A DNA stretch of 64,000 nt, taken from positions 55,049,776 through 55,113,775 of the forward strand of contig OY829326.1 of the NCBI GenBank assembly GCA_963691655.1, given 5' to 3'. The position numbers and the translations under genes are program-made. Position 1 is the stretch's first letter. The number at the start of each line of letters is the position of its first letter. Origin of the DNA: Toxonevra muliebris. Taxonomy: Eukaryota; Arthropoda; Insecta; Diptera; Pallopteridae. Shown here one piece after another: positions 45,076 through 57,531 of the stretch. The notes under the pieces are model-generated. The model searched no databases, was not told the DNA's origin, and worked only from the letters and a program-made list of their open reading frames with translations.

Positions 45076-46679
45076 CCTCACAGAACCAAAAAGTATCATT
45101 CGTAGAACCGAAACATTGACTGAGCCGAAACATAAATCACAATAGAATCCAAATCATTTGCTAACGAAAAGTAAACATATCACAAAATTATCTAAAAGCA
45201 AAAAGTTGGTTAGAATTAAAAGCTTACATAATCAAAAGACCGACTACTGGCGACTGGATCGAACACAATCTAGACGACGGCAAATGTCGATTATTTTAAC
45301 TTTTTTTATTACCAGAAACAGTAAATCTAAAATCTATTAAATTTTCTATCGACAACTAGGCAGCAATTTAAAATTTCTGTTTTACATAATTGAAAGAAAT
45401 TACAAAAGAAATCGATTATTTTTCGGCGATGCGTTGTCACGATTTCCCATTGAAAGTGTGTCTATGTCGCCGTCGCCGCTATTCTGTTTGAACACTTAAT
45501 CTGCAATCATTAATAAAATCCTAAATTAACTCTTTCTGTATATCTTTCTGTACTTTCCTGGACTGAGATACTGAGTGAAATTTGAACTGGAAACGAAAAG
45601 TACCTCAAAGCATGAACAGCTGTTACTAGTCAATAACGACGGAATTTCCATATTTGCAATCAACTTTTAATTATTTTTTTTTGCATAATTTCATGTAGTT
45701 AAAAAATTAAAATTAAAAAGACCAGCAAAAAATTACAAATATTTTTTAAAATCTATGATTTGCAGAAGAAAATAATTTAGTTGCATATCTCTGCTAACAA
45801 AAAACAAAAGCAACAAAAAAATAAAATTATAATAATAATGATAAAAAAAATGGGCGCACTTGTCAATCAAGTTTTGGTGAAGGAGACACAAATGCTGCAT
45901 GCAGCAGTCCATAAAGAGTTAAAAACGCAATGGAAAGCTAACAAAAATCTGAAATCTTTATTATGAAGCCGATCATGCAATGCAAAGATTATATAGTATG
46001 TATGTATATTACACAGAGGTCAAGCCAAAGGTTAAATACCATTTGTTAGCTGTTTTGTGTATGTATAAAAAAAAACTTAAATAATCATACACAAACCAAT
46101 TTTCATATAACCTAAAATGAAAATCGCTTAAACGATTAGCAAATACTTTTACAAAAAAAAAAATATCTATTGTCTCTTTGTATATTTATTTTTATGTATG
46201 TATGTATGCACTTTTATATGCGTATCTTTTACTTTACCATCGAACTGCATGTCAATAAAATGTCAGTGCAAAATTTCCTTTTTAGTTGAAACAAACAAAC
46301 AAATAAGAAATTGAAGCATGCAGTCATATTACTCCATAAAAACTAACTGACAATATTACATAAAAGCTTCAGTTGTAGTCCAGAAAAAAAAAGAAGAAAA
46401 CAGCAACAAATATGAAATAAAGTTACAAAAACAAACTTTTCATTAGATATGCCCTTATTCGCCCAAAAAAAAAAAAAAAAAACTTGCAGACAATACACCA
46501 CATTTTATTTGAAAGCATATAAACTTAAAAAAAAAGGTAAACACAGTGGTGGATACTGAATTAGTGTGCACAAAAAAAACAAATCTCTTTTTTTTTGCTT
46601 GCTTATCGTGTAAGGTCTAATATTTTTACTTGAACACAACATATTTACAACATGAAAATTAAATTCGTATCACATTCTT
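45076..46679. other. AT-rich stretch, no gene recognised
   Basis: A/T-rich with poly-A runs, (TATG)n near 46195-46210 and CATGCAGCA near 45900. Short frames are low-complexity. A CACAGTGGTGGATACTG block near 46543 resembles a hAT end but has no partner that I can find. Confidence 0.4.
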
Positions 46680-48010
46680 TGCCATAAATATCAAAAGGAA
46701 GGAGGTGAAGTACGATATCCGAGGACTTGGTATGCGTGCTTCTCAGTCCACCACTGATGTAGAGTGAAGCAGTTCTTTGTACTTTTCAAAGCATGTTCAT
46801 ATGAATTGCCTTCTCCAAAGTCATCCACCAGACCGCAACACCATACATCCAAATGCGACTGACTTCAGAAATATATAGCCAGTGAACCGCGTACGGCTGC
46901 ATAACCCATTTGTTTCCAATTGCTCGTTTGCACGAGTTGAGCGCTGTTATTTCGTTATCTACACGCGATCGGGTATTATGCTTCCACTAAGTTTTTTTGT
47001 GTAAAATGAGGCCTAAGTATTTAGCTTCTTCATTGAGAACTAGCTTAGTACCATTGAGTGAGGTGCAATAAAAGGGGGTACGTCCGTTTTTCTGATGATT
47101 GACATTCAGTTCAGAGCTTAAAGATTGCATAACATCTCCTAGTGTGCTCGGGAATTTACCCGATATAGCAATGACTATGTCGTCGGCATAGGCGATCATT
47201 TTGCAGGCAGTTTTTTCGAGTGATAGAAGTAGTCTGCTGACAACAAGTATTCAAAGAAGTGTTAAGAGTACCCCTCCCCCCCTCCCCCCATTTACGGAGT
47301 GTCTCTGTGAGCCTTGTTATGTAAAAGCTTCCCAATTTAAATCTTAGTAATCCTTAATAATTTCCTCAAAGAAGCCTTCACCTCAAGGGTCTCGAGAGCA
47401 TAAATGACCGCTTCAGGAATAACATTGTTGAAGGCTCCCTCGATATTGAGAAAAGCCACCAAAGTGTATTCCTTGAAGTCAAGGGCCTGTTCAATAATGA
47501 AAACTAGAGAATTCAGGGCCGATTTTAGATTTTCGATCGATCTTATGCCGAATAAAAGTATCTATCGGCCTTTCCAGTGTTTTTAGAAGAAATGATAAAA
47601 GACTTATTAATCTAAGGTCTTTGGGTTTTGCTGTGAGATCATTTCCCTGCCTTAAGAATAAAGGTTACATTCACCACAGTCCAGCTAGAGGAAATACGGC
47701 AGAGGTTAAGGCATGCCTTAAAGATAGTTTCTAACCAAGGAAGAATAATTTCAGTGACGGTTTGCAAATTCAGCAGGTATGATGCCATCCGATCCTGGAG
47801 ACTTAAATGGCTTGAAACGGTTGATTGTCAATCGAATTTTATTCTTATCAATAACAGAATATCCCATGGAACCACCAGAAATAGTTCCAGGAATAGGTGC
47901 AAGGTTATACTTGGAGCAACCCGTAAAGTGAGTATCGACTAGAAGCTCCAAGTATTCCTCGCTACTGGTTGTCCACTTTTGAGAAGGAGCTCGGATTACT
48001 GGGACTAGTA
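46680..48010 (-). pseudogene. R1-like LINE reverse transcriptase, decayed
   Basis: Minus-strand pieces in correct order: a finger segment NRFKPFKSPGSDGIIPAEFA (near 47790); motif A region FLNIEGAFNNVIPEAVIYAL (near 47430); the catalytic box IAYADDIVIAISGKFPSTLG (47199 down), followed by NGTKLVLNEEAKYLGLILHK; and then a C-terminal part NKWVMQPYAVHWLYISEVSR with VQRTASLYISGGLRST down to 46690. The LDIEGAFNNV and SGKFPSTLG wording is typical of R1-group LINEs. Several frameshifts; the motif B region is replaced or lost near 47280, where a C-rich tract (47271-47289) sits. Confidence 0.85.
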
Positions 48011-48619
48011 GAAAGGATCCGCCTGAGCTACGAGGCCTCCGAAAACTTACTTATGTTTTACGCTTTACGAGTCTCTTTTTTGCAAAAACTATTCTAAGAA
48101 TATTAAGACATTTATCGCATTTTTGGGGTTTCGCACCTCCGATATTTTTTTTTAATTAAAAAAAGACTCTCAAAACCTAAAATTTTAACGGTTGAAAAAA
48201 TGAGGATAGGATAATACATTGGAAAAATTATGAAGCAAAGCTGTGAGTTTTGGATTGTCTAATGGCGCATCTTTTTCAAACAGAAGAGCCGTTTTCAATA
48301 AGGTTTTAATTAATATATCCAAAGATTAAAATGTGTCGAAAACTATGTCCAATCAGTTTTAAGCAACAAGCACTTTTTAATGCATACGAAAAATTGTTCA
48401 GAATTAGCTTTCATGAGAAATTATTCTTAGAAGATCAAAATTTTAATAGAAAATTTGAACATTTATCAGAGCTGTAAAAGACTGCAGTCATTTCGAGCTG
48501 CATTCATTGAAGTCACTGCAAATGAATTACGTTTTCTGATTACAGTTTTTGATTTCATTAAATTCATTGATTATAGCAATCAATTTGAGACTTCAATGCA
48601 AATAAGTCACAATCACTCA

Positions 48620-48772
48620 CATGACTTCAAATTATACTTGAAGTCGCAGTCATGATTTCAAATTGGTTTGAAGTAACATTCATGACTTCAAATTGGTTTG
48701 AAGTAACATTCATGACTTCAAATTGGTTTGAAGTCACAGTCATAACTTCAAATTGGTTTGAAGTCTTGCAGT
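48620..48772. repeat. Five tandem 30-bp units, each a hairpin
   Basis: Units of 30 bp (first 31, last 32) repeat ATGACTTCAAATTGGTTTGA plus AGTNACANTC. Each unit contains ACTTCAAA-TTGG-TTTGAAGT, an 8-bp stem with a 4-base loop. The middle units differ from each other by only one to three bases. Confidence 0.9.
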
Positions 48773-49152
48773 CATTTGAGACTTCACCTTCACTGAGTGA
48801 AGTCTGTTATTGAATGATAAAAAATATACAGTATTTATAAGTAGTATAATTATTTAATTAAACAAAAAAACTCTTCATGTGTTTAACCGAAAATATATAA
48901 AAGCTTTGTTGTTCATCAAGTCGACTTAATTACTCTGCATTAAGTAATGGGCATAGCTCAAACAATTTTGAAGCCTATTCGAGAAATTTTACTTTTAAGT
49001 AATGGTACTTCATGAGTAATTATGTTACAAAAGTAATCATTACCTCCCAGCTCTGGTTTTAAAGACCATGTACCTGCCACGAACTTTTTTTTTATAAACC
49101 TCTGCCTCAACCAAAAATGGTATATCTTAAAGTGTAGTGCAATATTTTTTAC

Positions 49153-49581
49153 TAGAGATGGGCGTGTGAATACTTTTTGACTAATGCTCACGCATGTTCA
49201 CGCACGCTAGCATTTTTAAAAAAGTCACGAATGTTCACGAACGCTGATATTTTCCAAATATTTTACGCATACTTGTCTTTTTATTCTAAAATATGTAAAT
49301 TTAGGTACACACATATACAAATAAAACGGCATCATGAACAAAAGAAATTATTGCTCACGCATTTTTACGTGAAAATTATATCGCGCTCACAAATGTTCAC
49401 GTGGGAATTTTAAAAACTAAATCACGCTCTAGCTTGCCTCACGTTAAAATCATGTCGTGTTCACGAATGTACACGCGTGCCTTTATTTTTTACTAACACT
49501 CACCAACACAACCAACAGGTCACCATGGTAAATTTTCGATTCTCGCTTTCTCACGAAAATCACGTCATGTGCCCATCTCTA
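49153..49581. mobile_element. Inner TIR element nested in the hAT-like element
   Basis: Starts TAGAGATGGGCGTG and ends, reversed, TAGAGATGGGCACATG. The interior is filled with repeats of the type TCACGAATGTTCACG, in keeping with hAT-like subterminal repeats. No clear target duplication could be seen, so the superfamily is uncertain. Confidence 0.65.
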
Positions 49582-49990
49582 TTCTAAATTTTAATTGCCG
49601 ACGATAGTGTAATGTATTTATTAAGTTTTAACGGCACAATTTGGTGAAGTCATTTGACTTCATTGAAATAAATTGAAGTCAATTGACTTCAAATGACTTC
49701 AATTGACTTCCAGTGACTAAAATTCACTTTAAATGACTTCAAAATGAGTGACTTCAAGTCAATTAATATATTGTTGAAATTAGGACTGCAAATAAGACAC
49801 TGATCATTCATGACTTCAAAAAATTGACTTAAAAAATGAAGGATAAGTCATTGACTTCAAATGACTTGTGAAAGTCAAAGTCTTAATTCCGCATTCACAA
49901 AAAGACTGGATTACTGCAATCATTTTTTTTTAGAAGTCAGTTGACTTAAAACTGAAAAAGACTGCAATCATTTGCAGCTCTGACATTTTT

Positions 49991-52900
49991 ACCGTTTTCT
50001 GGTTTTACTTTTAATTTTTAAGATTTCATAACCATTAGTGAAAAAATGTATACCGTTTTCACACTTACTACCTACTTCTTAGAAATTCTTACATAATGGA
50101 ATTCAATAAAGTGATTATCAATGGCTACGTTCCAGAGGATAAGCGATTATATCCCTCCATGAGAGGATTCCAAAACAACTTTTCGAGAAAACAGCTGTTA
50201 CAGTTAAGTATTATTTGGCTTTAAAATCGTTACTCAGGGATTTTCAGAGTCGCTGATTACGAATATTCGATTCTTATAATTCAAAATGACGGATTCAATA
50301 TGACGGAAGAATTTTAAGAAATTGATTTGATTCGATTGAAACTCATTACTCGGTGGTTTCTGGGACGCTGATTACGTTTCTTTAGTTTTTGGAGAAAAAG
50401 GTACATAAAAAGGGAAAGGGAAAGTTTCACTTATTGTGGTTCAACATATAGAGAAATATCCAGCGAATAAAATCTTTTTTAGTTCTTTATCTAGGCAGTT
50501 CGGAATCTATCAACACCAAAAATGGACTTTTTTGGAGATGCCCTCTATCGACGTCACCTTGGATTAAAAGTGATTACAAATTCTTTTTTTTTTTGTGCTT
50601 TAATAAGATATTTATGGTATAACATCTGTAAGCAATTTTGTAATAAAATATCAAAATTAAAAAAAAAATAATTCTCCAAATAGTTTATTTTTGTCCAATT
50701 TAAACTAAAAAATCCGCTTAGACCAGGGTTTCTTCATTTTTTTCCGTCATCCCAAAATATTTTAAGCACTCAAGTTCCATTATGGGTCCAGGTTTCGTAC
50801 ACGGTATTCAAAATGTAAATAGAAAATATTTTACTATTTTTTTGTGCACCACTGTACATACAGATATGCATGTATGTATGTTTGCATGTATACAATTCAT
50901 AGATTTCGCGATAGACATGTTTGTGAAATTAATGCCGGCAATTGTTCTATCAATTTTGTATACCAAATTAGTGCAACAATGAGAGTAAACGATGTAAACG
51001 AATTTGGTTAAATAGATGACAATGCAATGATGACAGAATATGAAAAGAAATATTATGAATTAAAGTTAACTGAAAAATAGAAGAACTAAATTACATAAAT
51101 GCTTAGTCATTCAATTGATTCATAATCTTACGATTTTTTTTTTTACAACAATCGTATCCAATTACAACACAACTGTAGTGTGAATTGGATCACTATATAT
51201 CTATATTTTTGAAGCTGATGATTTCAGGATTTGCTTCAAATTGGGTTTTCCAATTGAAAAGTATCAGTTATAGTTGCTCATATCCAAAAAAAAAAACTTC
51301 GGTTTCAGCCTTAAAATGAATTGAATAAGATTTTTCCAAGAAATTTTAACGCTTTTTCTTCAAAAATACAAACAAATTTTTTTTTGCTCCCGCATTTTTT
51401 GTTTCCTGCTTGTTCATAACAAAAAAACAAAATCAAAATCATTTTTACATTTGCATTACAATTGCAAATGGCAAATTACAGTTACAGCAACAAGCAAAAA
51501 AAATGCAACCAACCAAATACGAAAGTATGCAAAATTTCATTCCATCTTATGATGGCTAAAAATACCAATGACCATCATCATCGTCACCAGCAAACATCAC
51601 CACCAGAGCACTCAGTGCACCACCATCATCGTCATAGTCATCAACCAAATATACATGCGAAATGTACAGGCAACGAAATCAAACAATAAAAGCAATAGTA
51701 GCAACAATATTAAAAAAAAAAGAAGAAGAAGAGACAAAGAAGCAGCGCCCAATAGTCTGTGATGCAGCAACAACAATAAAAACAGCAACAGCACAGCGAA
51801 AGTCAATTTCACGAAATGTCTCACGTTCTGATTTTCATTTTAGATTTTTCTTCTTGTCTTTTTTTGGGTTGTTTGTTTGTTCGTTTGTGTGTGCAATTCA
51901 ATTTTGTTGTTGCCTTCTGATGTTGATGTTTTTGTTGTTGTTTTCCTATGTCTATTGCTGAGGGTATTAACCAACAATATTAAAGCTTAACAATTCGCAA
52001 GTAATTGCTACCTTTCTAATGCCTATTTTTATTAGTTGTTGCTGCTACAACAGCAGCGACAACAACTGCAGCAACTTACTGCAACAACACAAATACTACC
52101 GTGTATTGCTGCCGTGTCAATGCCAGCATAATTTCGTTGGCAGTATTATACTAACACTAAAAAAAACAGCAGCAGTTACAACAACACTAACAACAACAAC
52201 AACATCTATGTATATGTTGTAAGCAGCATGCAATTTTGTGCTAATTTAGTTTGGGTTACAATTTTTACGGCAGCTTCCTGCATTTTGTAGTTTTTGTAGT
52301 TGTTGTTGTTGCTGCTGTTTTTGTTTGTGCACACTAATCGTATTGTTGTATTAAGTATTAGTTCTTGTTTTTGTTGTTGTTGTTGTTACCTCCGCTAGTA
52401 ACAACCGACCCGCATTTAATTTACGCTCATTTAAATGGCATTTTGCGGCAATGTTTTTTTTTTTTTTTGGTTTTTGGTTTTTTTTCTTGCTATTTGTTTT
52501 CCATATGTTGTTGCCTCGCATCGTTCATACAGCGATTAGCCAAATGCAAAACTCATGTTTAACATACAAATTAAATGCACGCACACACACACAAACGAAC
52601 GTCGAAAACGTCGAGAGAGATGCAAATGTTTTGCAAAAGCGCATGTTGCTTGCACTGTGATTGCTGTTGGTGCTGCTACTGCTGTTTGCTCACTGCATGC
52701 AGCGTGTTGCATTGACATGCACGCATTTTAATTTGTAATTAAAATGTGCAAAATAAGGATATGTTGCAATATGTGTTTCTTCTGTGCTATTTGTACTGAT
52801 TTTTGTTGAATTTTCTGCGGTGAAGCTGTGCTGCTTCGTTTTTCTCTTTTTTCTTTTTTTTGTTTAAAATTAATTGGCATTTTCATGCCAAGATTTGTGA

Positions 52901-53448
52901 TTTTTATTTAATTTAAATTTTCCTACACACATGCACACACACATACAGATACACACACACACATACATAGCTTTCCGTCGGACGAGAGGAGATGTTTAGC
53001 GGGTGGAAGTCTCGCACTGACTTTGGCTTTCAATGCTTTTACTCCTCGTTAAATAAAAAAAAAAAAAAACATACATATCTGTTATTGCCTGCTGTTTACT
53101 TAAAAAGCTCATTTCAAATCATTAAATATACATTAACAAGATTAGAAGAAAAAATGAGCAGAAGCACGCAAAGTTTTACGTGGACTCGAAAAACTAAAAC
53201 CACAAACTTTTACCATCAGTGCACAATTGAAATAATTACACTATACGACAAAATTCAACTTTTTGTCTTTGATATAGAGTTTGAAGTTGAATTCGAAAAG
53301 AAGAAGTTATACTAAGAAATTCTGCATTCACAGTTTTTGGTAGGTTAGGCTGGTAAAGTGAAGGAGTTATATGCTTTGCCCTGACTCAAAAAATCTAATT
53401 TTTTGTTTGTTTTGAAAACGGACTACTAGAACCAAAGTTACTGCTATG
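49991..53448. other. Long microsatellite-rich stretch without recognised gene
   Basis: Contents: CATGTATG repeats (50865-50885), CATCATC/CACCA-rich 51570-51650, dense CAA/CAG and GTT/CTG runs 51690-52400 and CA tracts at 52575-52595 and 52925-52968. Many overlapping frames (His-, Leu-, Asn-rich) follow from the repeats. Near 50830 TGCACCACTGTACATAC resembles a Tc1-type end without a partner. No domain was found. Confidence 0.5.
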
Positions 53449-53510
53449 TCAGTGGCGGATATAGGAAACATTTTTGGGGAAAGGGAGAGGCGGGGGTGGG
53501 GGGCGGTGCA
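53449..53510 (+). mobile_element. Solo hAT-like end
   Basis: CAGTGGCGGATATAGG followed by a G-rich run (GGGGAAAGGGAGAGGCGGGG) resembles the start of the other CAGTGGCG / C-run hAT elements in this window. No matching right end was found downstream, so it may be truncated or coincidental. Confidence 0.35.
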
Positions 53511-55607
53511 AATAAAAAATAAAAATTCTCCATATGAACGAAATCGCGGGCTGGAGCAGTATGCTTAGCCTTGTATGTCTTGTTAGAGCCTCGAGGTATA
53601 GATCTAGTAAGTAAAAAGTTTACTCTACGAGACGCCTCGTTAGCGGCAAGATAAGCCTAACAAGGGCCTAGTCAGAAACTAGTCAATACTTCCAGGCGAG
53701 ATAATATTTATTATTAGAATTATCGCATATATTATTATTATAATTATTATTATATTATTAAAGCTGTGCAATCCTGAGTTATTGTACCTCTTCAAAAATA
53801 TGTGGGAGTTATTTAACACCTTCAACCTAAAAATTAATAAAAGCTCACAGTAAATGTTGCAAGAAAAAGAATATCGCCACCTTTTGCCCTCCCTCATTAT
53901 GAACTTAACTTAAAAAGCTAAAGCGTATCAAAGCCAAAAAAAAAAAAAAAAACAATAATAAAGATGAAAAATAAACACATTTATCAACATCATGCCACAA
54001 TTTGGTTTCACACAATTTCCAAATTTAAGTTTATGCCAAAAAAAAAAAAAACAGATAATAAATAATTTTTCTTTTGCTCTTTCTCTTTTAAACTTATTTT
54101 TGTGAAATAATTTCAGTAATTGATACAGATTAAAGTAAATTCCAGTTGGATCAAGTTCACAATTCATCATAAGATTATAAATTACGATAATATACCGGGT
54201 GATTCAGTGACTGGGTGACGATGGAAAAATTATTTCACGGAGGTATCCGGAAATTTTTAAGATTAAAATGTTTATAAAGTAAACTTTTATTGTGGGAGAT
54301 ACCACAAAAGTAAACTTATTAGAAAAATATTGAATAGAGCTTTCAGAATGTGTAGCATACTTAACTCGAGCTACTAACGTAGTTGAGCTATAGTCTAGTC
54401 AAAGTTAAAAATTGAACAAAATAACCATATTTTTCTCAAATTTCCACATAAGTAAAAGATAAAAATTTTGGAACATTTGCGAACACAACTTATTACAAGA
54501 AATAAAAACACCAACTTAACCAGTCTAATAAATTCATCTTTAGTCACTGAAACACTCTGTATATACAAGCACTTTAACACACACACACACACACAGGAAG
54601 ACAATTAGGTGCACATACATATGCTACATTGAGATACCGAAAGTGTAAACTCACATTTAAAAATACCAAAAAAAAAAGAAAACAAAAAAAACCCAGAAAA
54701 GGGTGTTTGTGGGCAGCAACCGAAATCACTTTGGAAACACACATGGAACACAGAATGAGTGTGTAGCTTGTGATTAATGTGAGACAATTGATTATAAATA
54801 GCACACACACACACAAACACAGACACGAGGTTGGTTTCAGGTCAGTTTCACGCTTAAAAAGTTTGAGGCTTTAATGGTTATAAATAATAAATAATATGAA
54901 TTTTTTTTTATCATATGAAGAGTTTAACTTGTGCTGGCTTTGAACCATATGCAATTTTAAGTTCGCTTGCTTTAACTTGTTTCAGTTTTTTTACGCTTAT
55001 TATTAAAACCAAAAATTGCAGTAGCTTTTTAATTTAATGTAGCACATGTTCGCCTTTTTCTATTTTTAGCGGTTTCCACATTTATATTGCATTTCGGCAT
55101 TGAGTTTATTGCAGTAATCACAAAACGTCAGAAGGTGACACAGATATGACAAACAACGAAATTATTTGTCAACTTAATAGATATACTACACGAGAATATA
55201 TAAATATATGCGTTGATTGCATTTTTTTGAATTACAGTTAAAAATAACCCAGTAGGCAAACGAATCAGGCAGGCTAAACTAAATCCGGAATTCATATCTA
55301 AAAATAATATAACAAAGTATGGATTAAGTACTAAAATCTGGCAATATTTTATTCAGATGTGAACTCCGTAATATAATAAACATTAATCCTGGCCCAAATC
55401 GAAAGTAACTGATATTAGAAAAGAAACCAAGTAATCACTTCTTGTACTTTCTGGATTAAAAAATTTACCAAAAATACAGACACGAACTCTGAACTAAAGT
55501 AAATAAGCTGATACATAGTATGAAGCAATTGATGCCTGGATTCAAGTCAGAAATAAAAAAATAATTCAATAATTCTTTAATATGAGGCATTTCATGTGAA
55601 GCGGAAG
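53511..55607. other. AT-rich stretch, no gene recognised
   Basis: It holds ATT/TTA repeats (53735-53760), long A runs (53935-53955, 54040) and (CA)n tracts (54578-54596, 54802-54817). TACCGGGTGATTCAGTG at about 54193 resembles a mariner-type end but has no visible partner. Confidence 0.45.
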
Positions 55608-56151
55608 TAATTTTCAGAATTAAACAAATTTACAATAAAATATTGAACATGGTGACTTAAATAGGAAATTTACTGTTATTTTCAATTAAGGAACCAGATT
55701 GGAAATTGAAATTGTTTTTGCACCAAACCGAAAGTAAAAGTTTAAAATCAGAATTTCAATAACTTCGACCATTTAAAAAAAATGTATTTTTCAAAATTTA
55801 GCTTAAAGTATTTAAATCATACCCTTAAAGTTTAAAAATGGGATCTGCTTTAGTTTAGGAGATACATGAATTAAAGTGCATAGCTACCACACTCAGTGCG
55901 ACACCTATGTATCTATCTCCTAAACTAATGCAGATCCCATTTTGAAATTGTAAGGGTATTATTTAAATACTCTAAGCTAAATTTTGAAAAATAATTTTTT
56001 TTTTTTTTTAAATGGCCGAAGTTTCCGGTTTGGTGCATAAAAAAAAATTTGAATTTCTGTTCTGATCCCATAATTGAAAAGAACAGTAAATTTCCTATTT
56101 AAGTCACCATGTTCAATATTTTATTGTAAATTTGTTTGATTCTAAAAATTA
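55608..56151. repeat. Long foldback (inverted repeat, about 250-bp arms, ~40-nt loop)
   Basis: Left arm 55608-55868 pairs with right arm about 55906-56151 in inverted orientation. Matching landmarks in order from the outside are AAACAAATTTACAATAAAAT, ATTGAACATGGTGACTTAAA, TAGGAAATTTACTGTT, GCACCAAACCG, TTTTTCAAAATTTAGCTTA, ATACCCTTA, and GGGATCTGC.TTAGTTTAGG. The arms differ by scattered substitutions and a few indels. Only some 37-40 nt separate them. No coding sequence and no obvious target duplication. Transcribed, it would form one very long hairpin. Confidence 0.92.
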
Positions 56152-57531
56152 TTTTTGAAAAATCCATATTTTAATTACGTCAATTCTTTAAAAAACCCAT
56201 AACTTGACAAATAAACTTCATACAAAAAAAAATTGTATGTCAACGTTCATAATTTCTAGAAGTTCAATTAAGCCGAATTTCAGAACTTCACATTTTTTTA
56301 CGTTATAAATAAAAAAAATAATAATAAAAAATAATTTTCATTTAGATAATTTAGGTCTGAATTAAGGACTGAAGTCAAAACAGTCATACACATTTCTTTC
56401 AAACAAAAATGCTTAGATTTTAATTTTGGAAATAATTCAGATTTATAATCTTAAGTGGAATAAAATATAATTTACTTTAAAATAAAAAATAATCCAGTAG
56501 TGAACTAGTATCAAGACCTCCATTCTGTACTAAATTAAAAATCACATCAAGCCTTAAGTCAAGACCTAAATTTGGAAGCAACTCAGGCCCGAATGTGGAA
56601 CTGAAATCAGAAAAACGTTCAGCTTTTTCCATTTGATCTAAATTTTAGATTGTAAGAACAAATATATGGAAACGAGGTCTAAATTCAGAACTGAAACCTA
56701 AAAATAATTCGATCCACTTTTTTGAAACCTTAATTATAATGTTGTAGCAAAACAAAATACGTTTTTTTTTTTCGTACACGTGATATTTAAAATATAACTT
56801 TTTTTATATTCTGAAGTGAAAAATTCATAGATCTAAGTGAAAATTGAGGGCTTGAAGTGCGATAGAGTCTTCTTCTTCTTCTTTTACGCCTTTTTTTGCG
56901 CCTAGATTCATGTTGTGTGTGTTATGTATATTAGTACACGAATCGTTCCTTTTTCGCCGTTCAGAGCTCCGAGTAGTCGAGCACACTAACTACGTACTAT
57001 GCTTCGGCGGCCACTTAAGTTGGACATGGGTAGTTGCTTGACTTGAACAGTCATTATTTTATCAACTGGGAGTTCATATAGATACATGTATAGGTCTATA
57101 CTATATTCAGTGTACAGAATCTGTACAGTGGAAATAAAAACTGATTAAAAAAATTAATATTTTTTAATTGAAAAATTAAAATTTGAAACCAAAAATGGAA
57201 AAGGAAAAAATTTAGAAATTATCTAATCAATAATATTATCCATGGAATATCATGAAGAATTTTTAACAGAGTAGTTTTTGAATATGATTCAGGCTTGTAT
57301 TTTTCTTTTTAATTTCAATTTCCATGGTTTACTAGAGGTCTCTGTTTTTTCCTAAATTAAATCAATCAGAATTGCACGATTTTTGTAGATGCCTCTAAAA
57401 GAAATAAGGTGTCAAATAAGATAATTTTTGCGTGAGAAAATTAGTTATTAAATGTAATTCTTGAAAACTATCATATTTCTTACCATTTTTCTGCAATGCC
57501 TAAAGTCAATTAATAAGCAAGACGAACTACA
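56152..57531. other. AT-rich stretch, no gene recognised
   Basis: AT-rich with loose repeats of TCAGAACTGAAA-type (56340-56720) that faintly recall the 12-bp array family, and a (TTC)n run near 56870-56880. Between 56930 and 57060 composition is more balanced (CGTTCAGAGCTCCGAGTAGT) but no frame is convincing. Confidence 0.4.

Larger units (their letters stand above)
48467..49982. mobile_element. hAT-like element with internal tandem and subterminal repeats
   Basis: Starts CAGAGCTGTAAAAGACTGCA and ends, reversed, CAGAGCTGCAAATGATTGCA. The flanks ACATTTAT (48459-48466) and ACATTTTT (49983-49990) form a 7/8 target duplication. Its subterminal zones are crowded with TGACTTCAA motifs in both orientations (48480-48800, 49640-49960), as transposase-binding repeats often are in hAT elements. 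No transposase frame is present. Another TIR element lies inside it. Confidence 0.82.

Noticed and set aside
52992..53315. 107-codon plus-strand ORF
   Set aside because: It crosses a poly-A run and has no recognisable domain or context supporting translation.
54193..54215. TACCGGGTGATTCAGTG as a mariner end
   Set aside because: No matching inverted partner or TA-bounded element could be found nearby.
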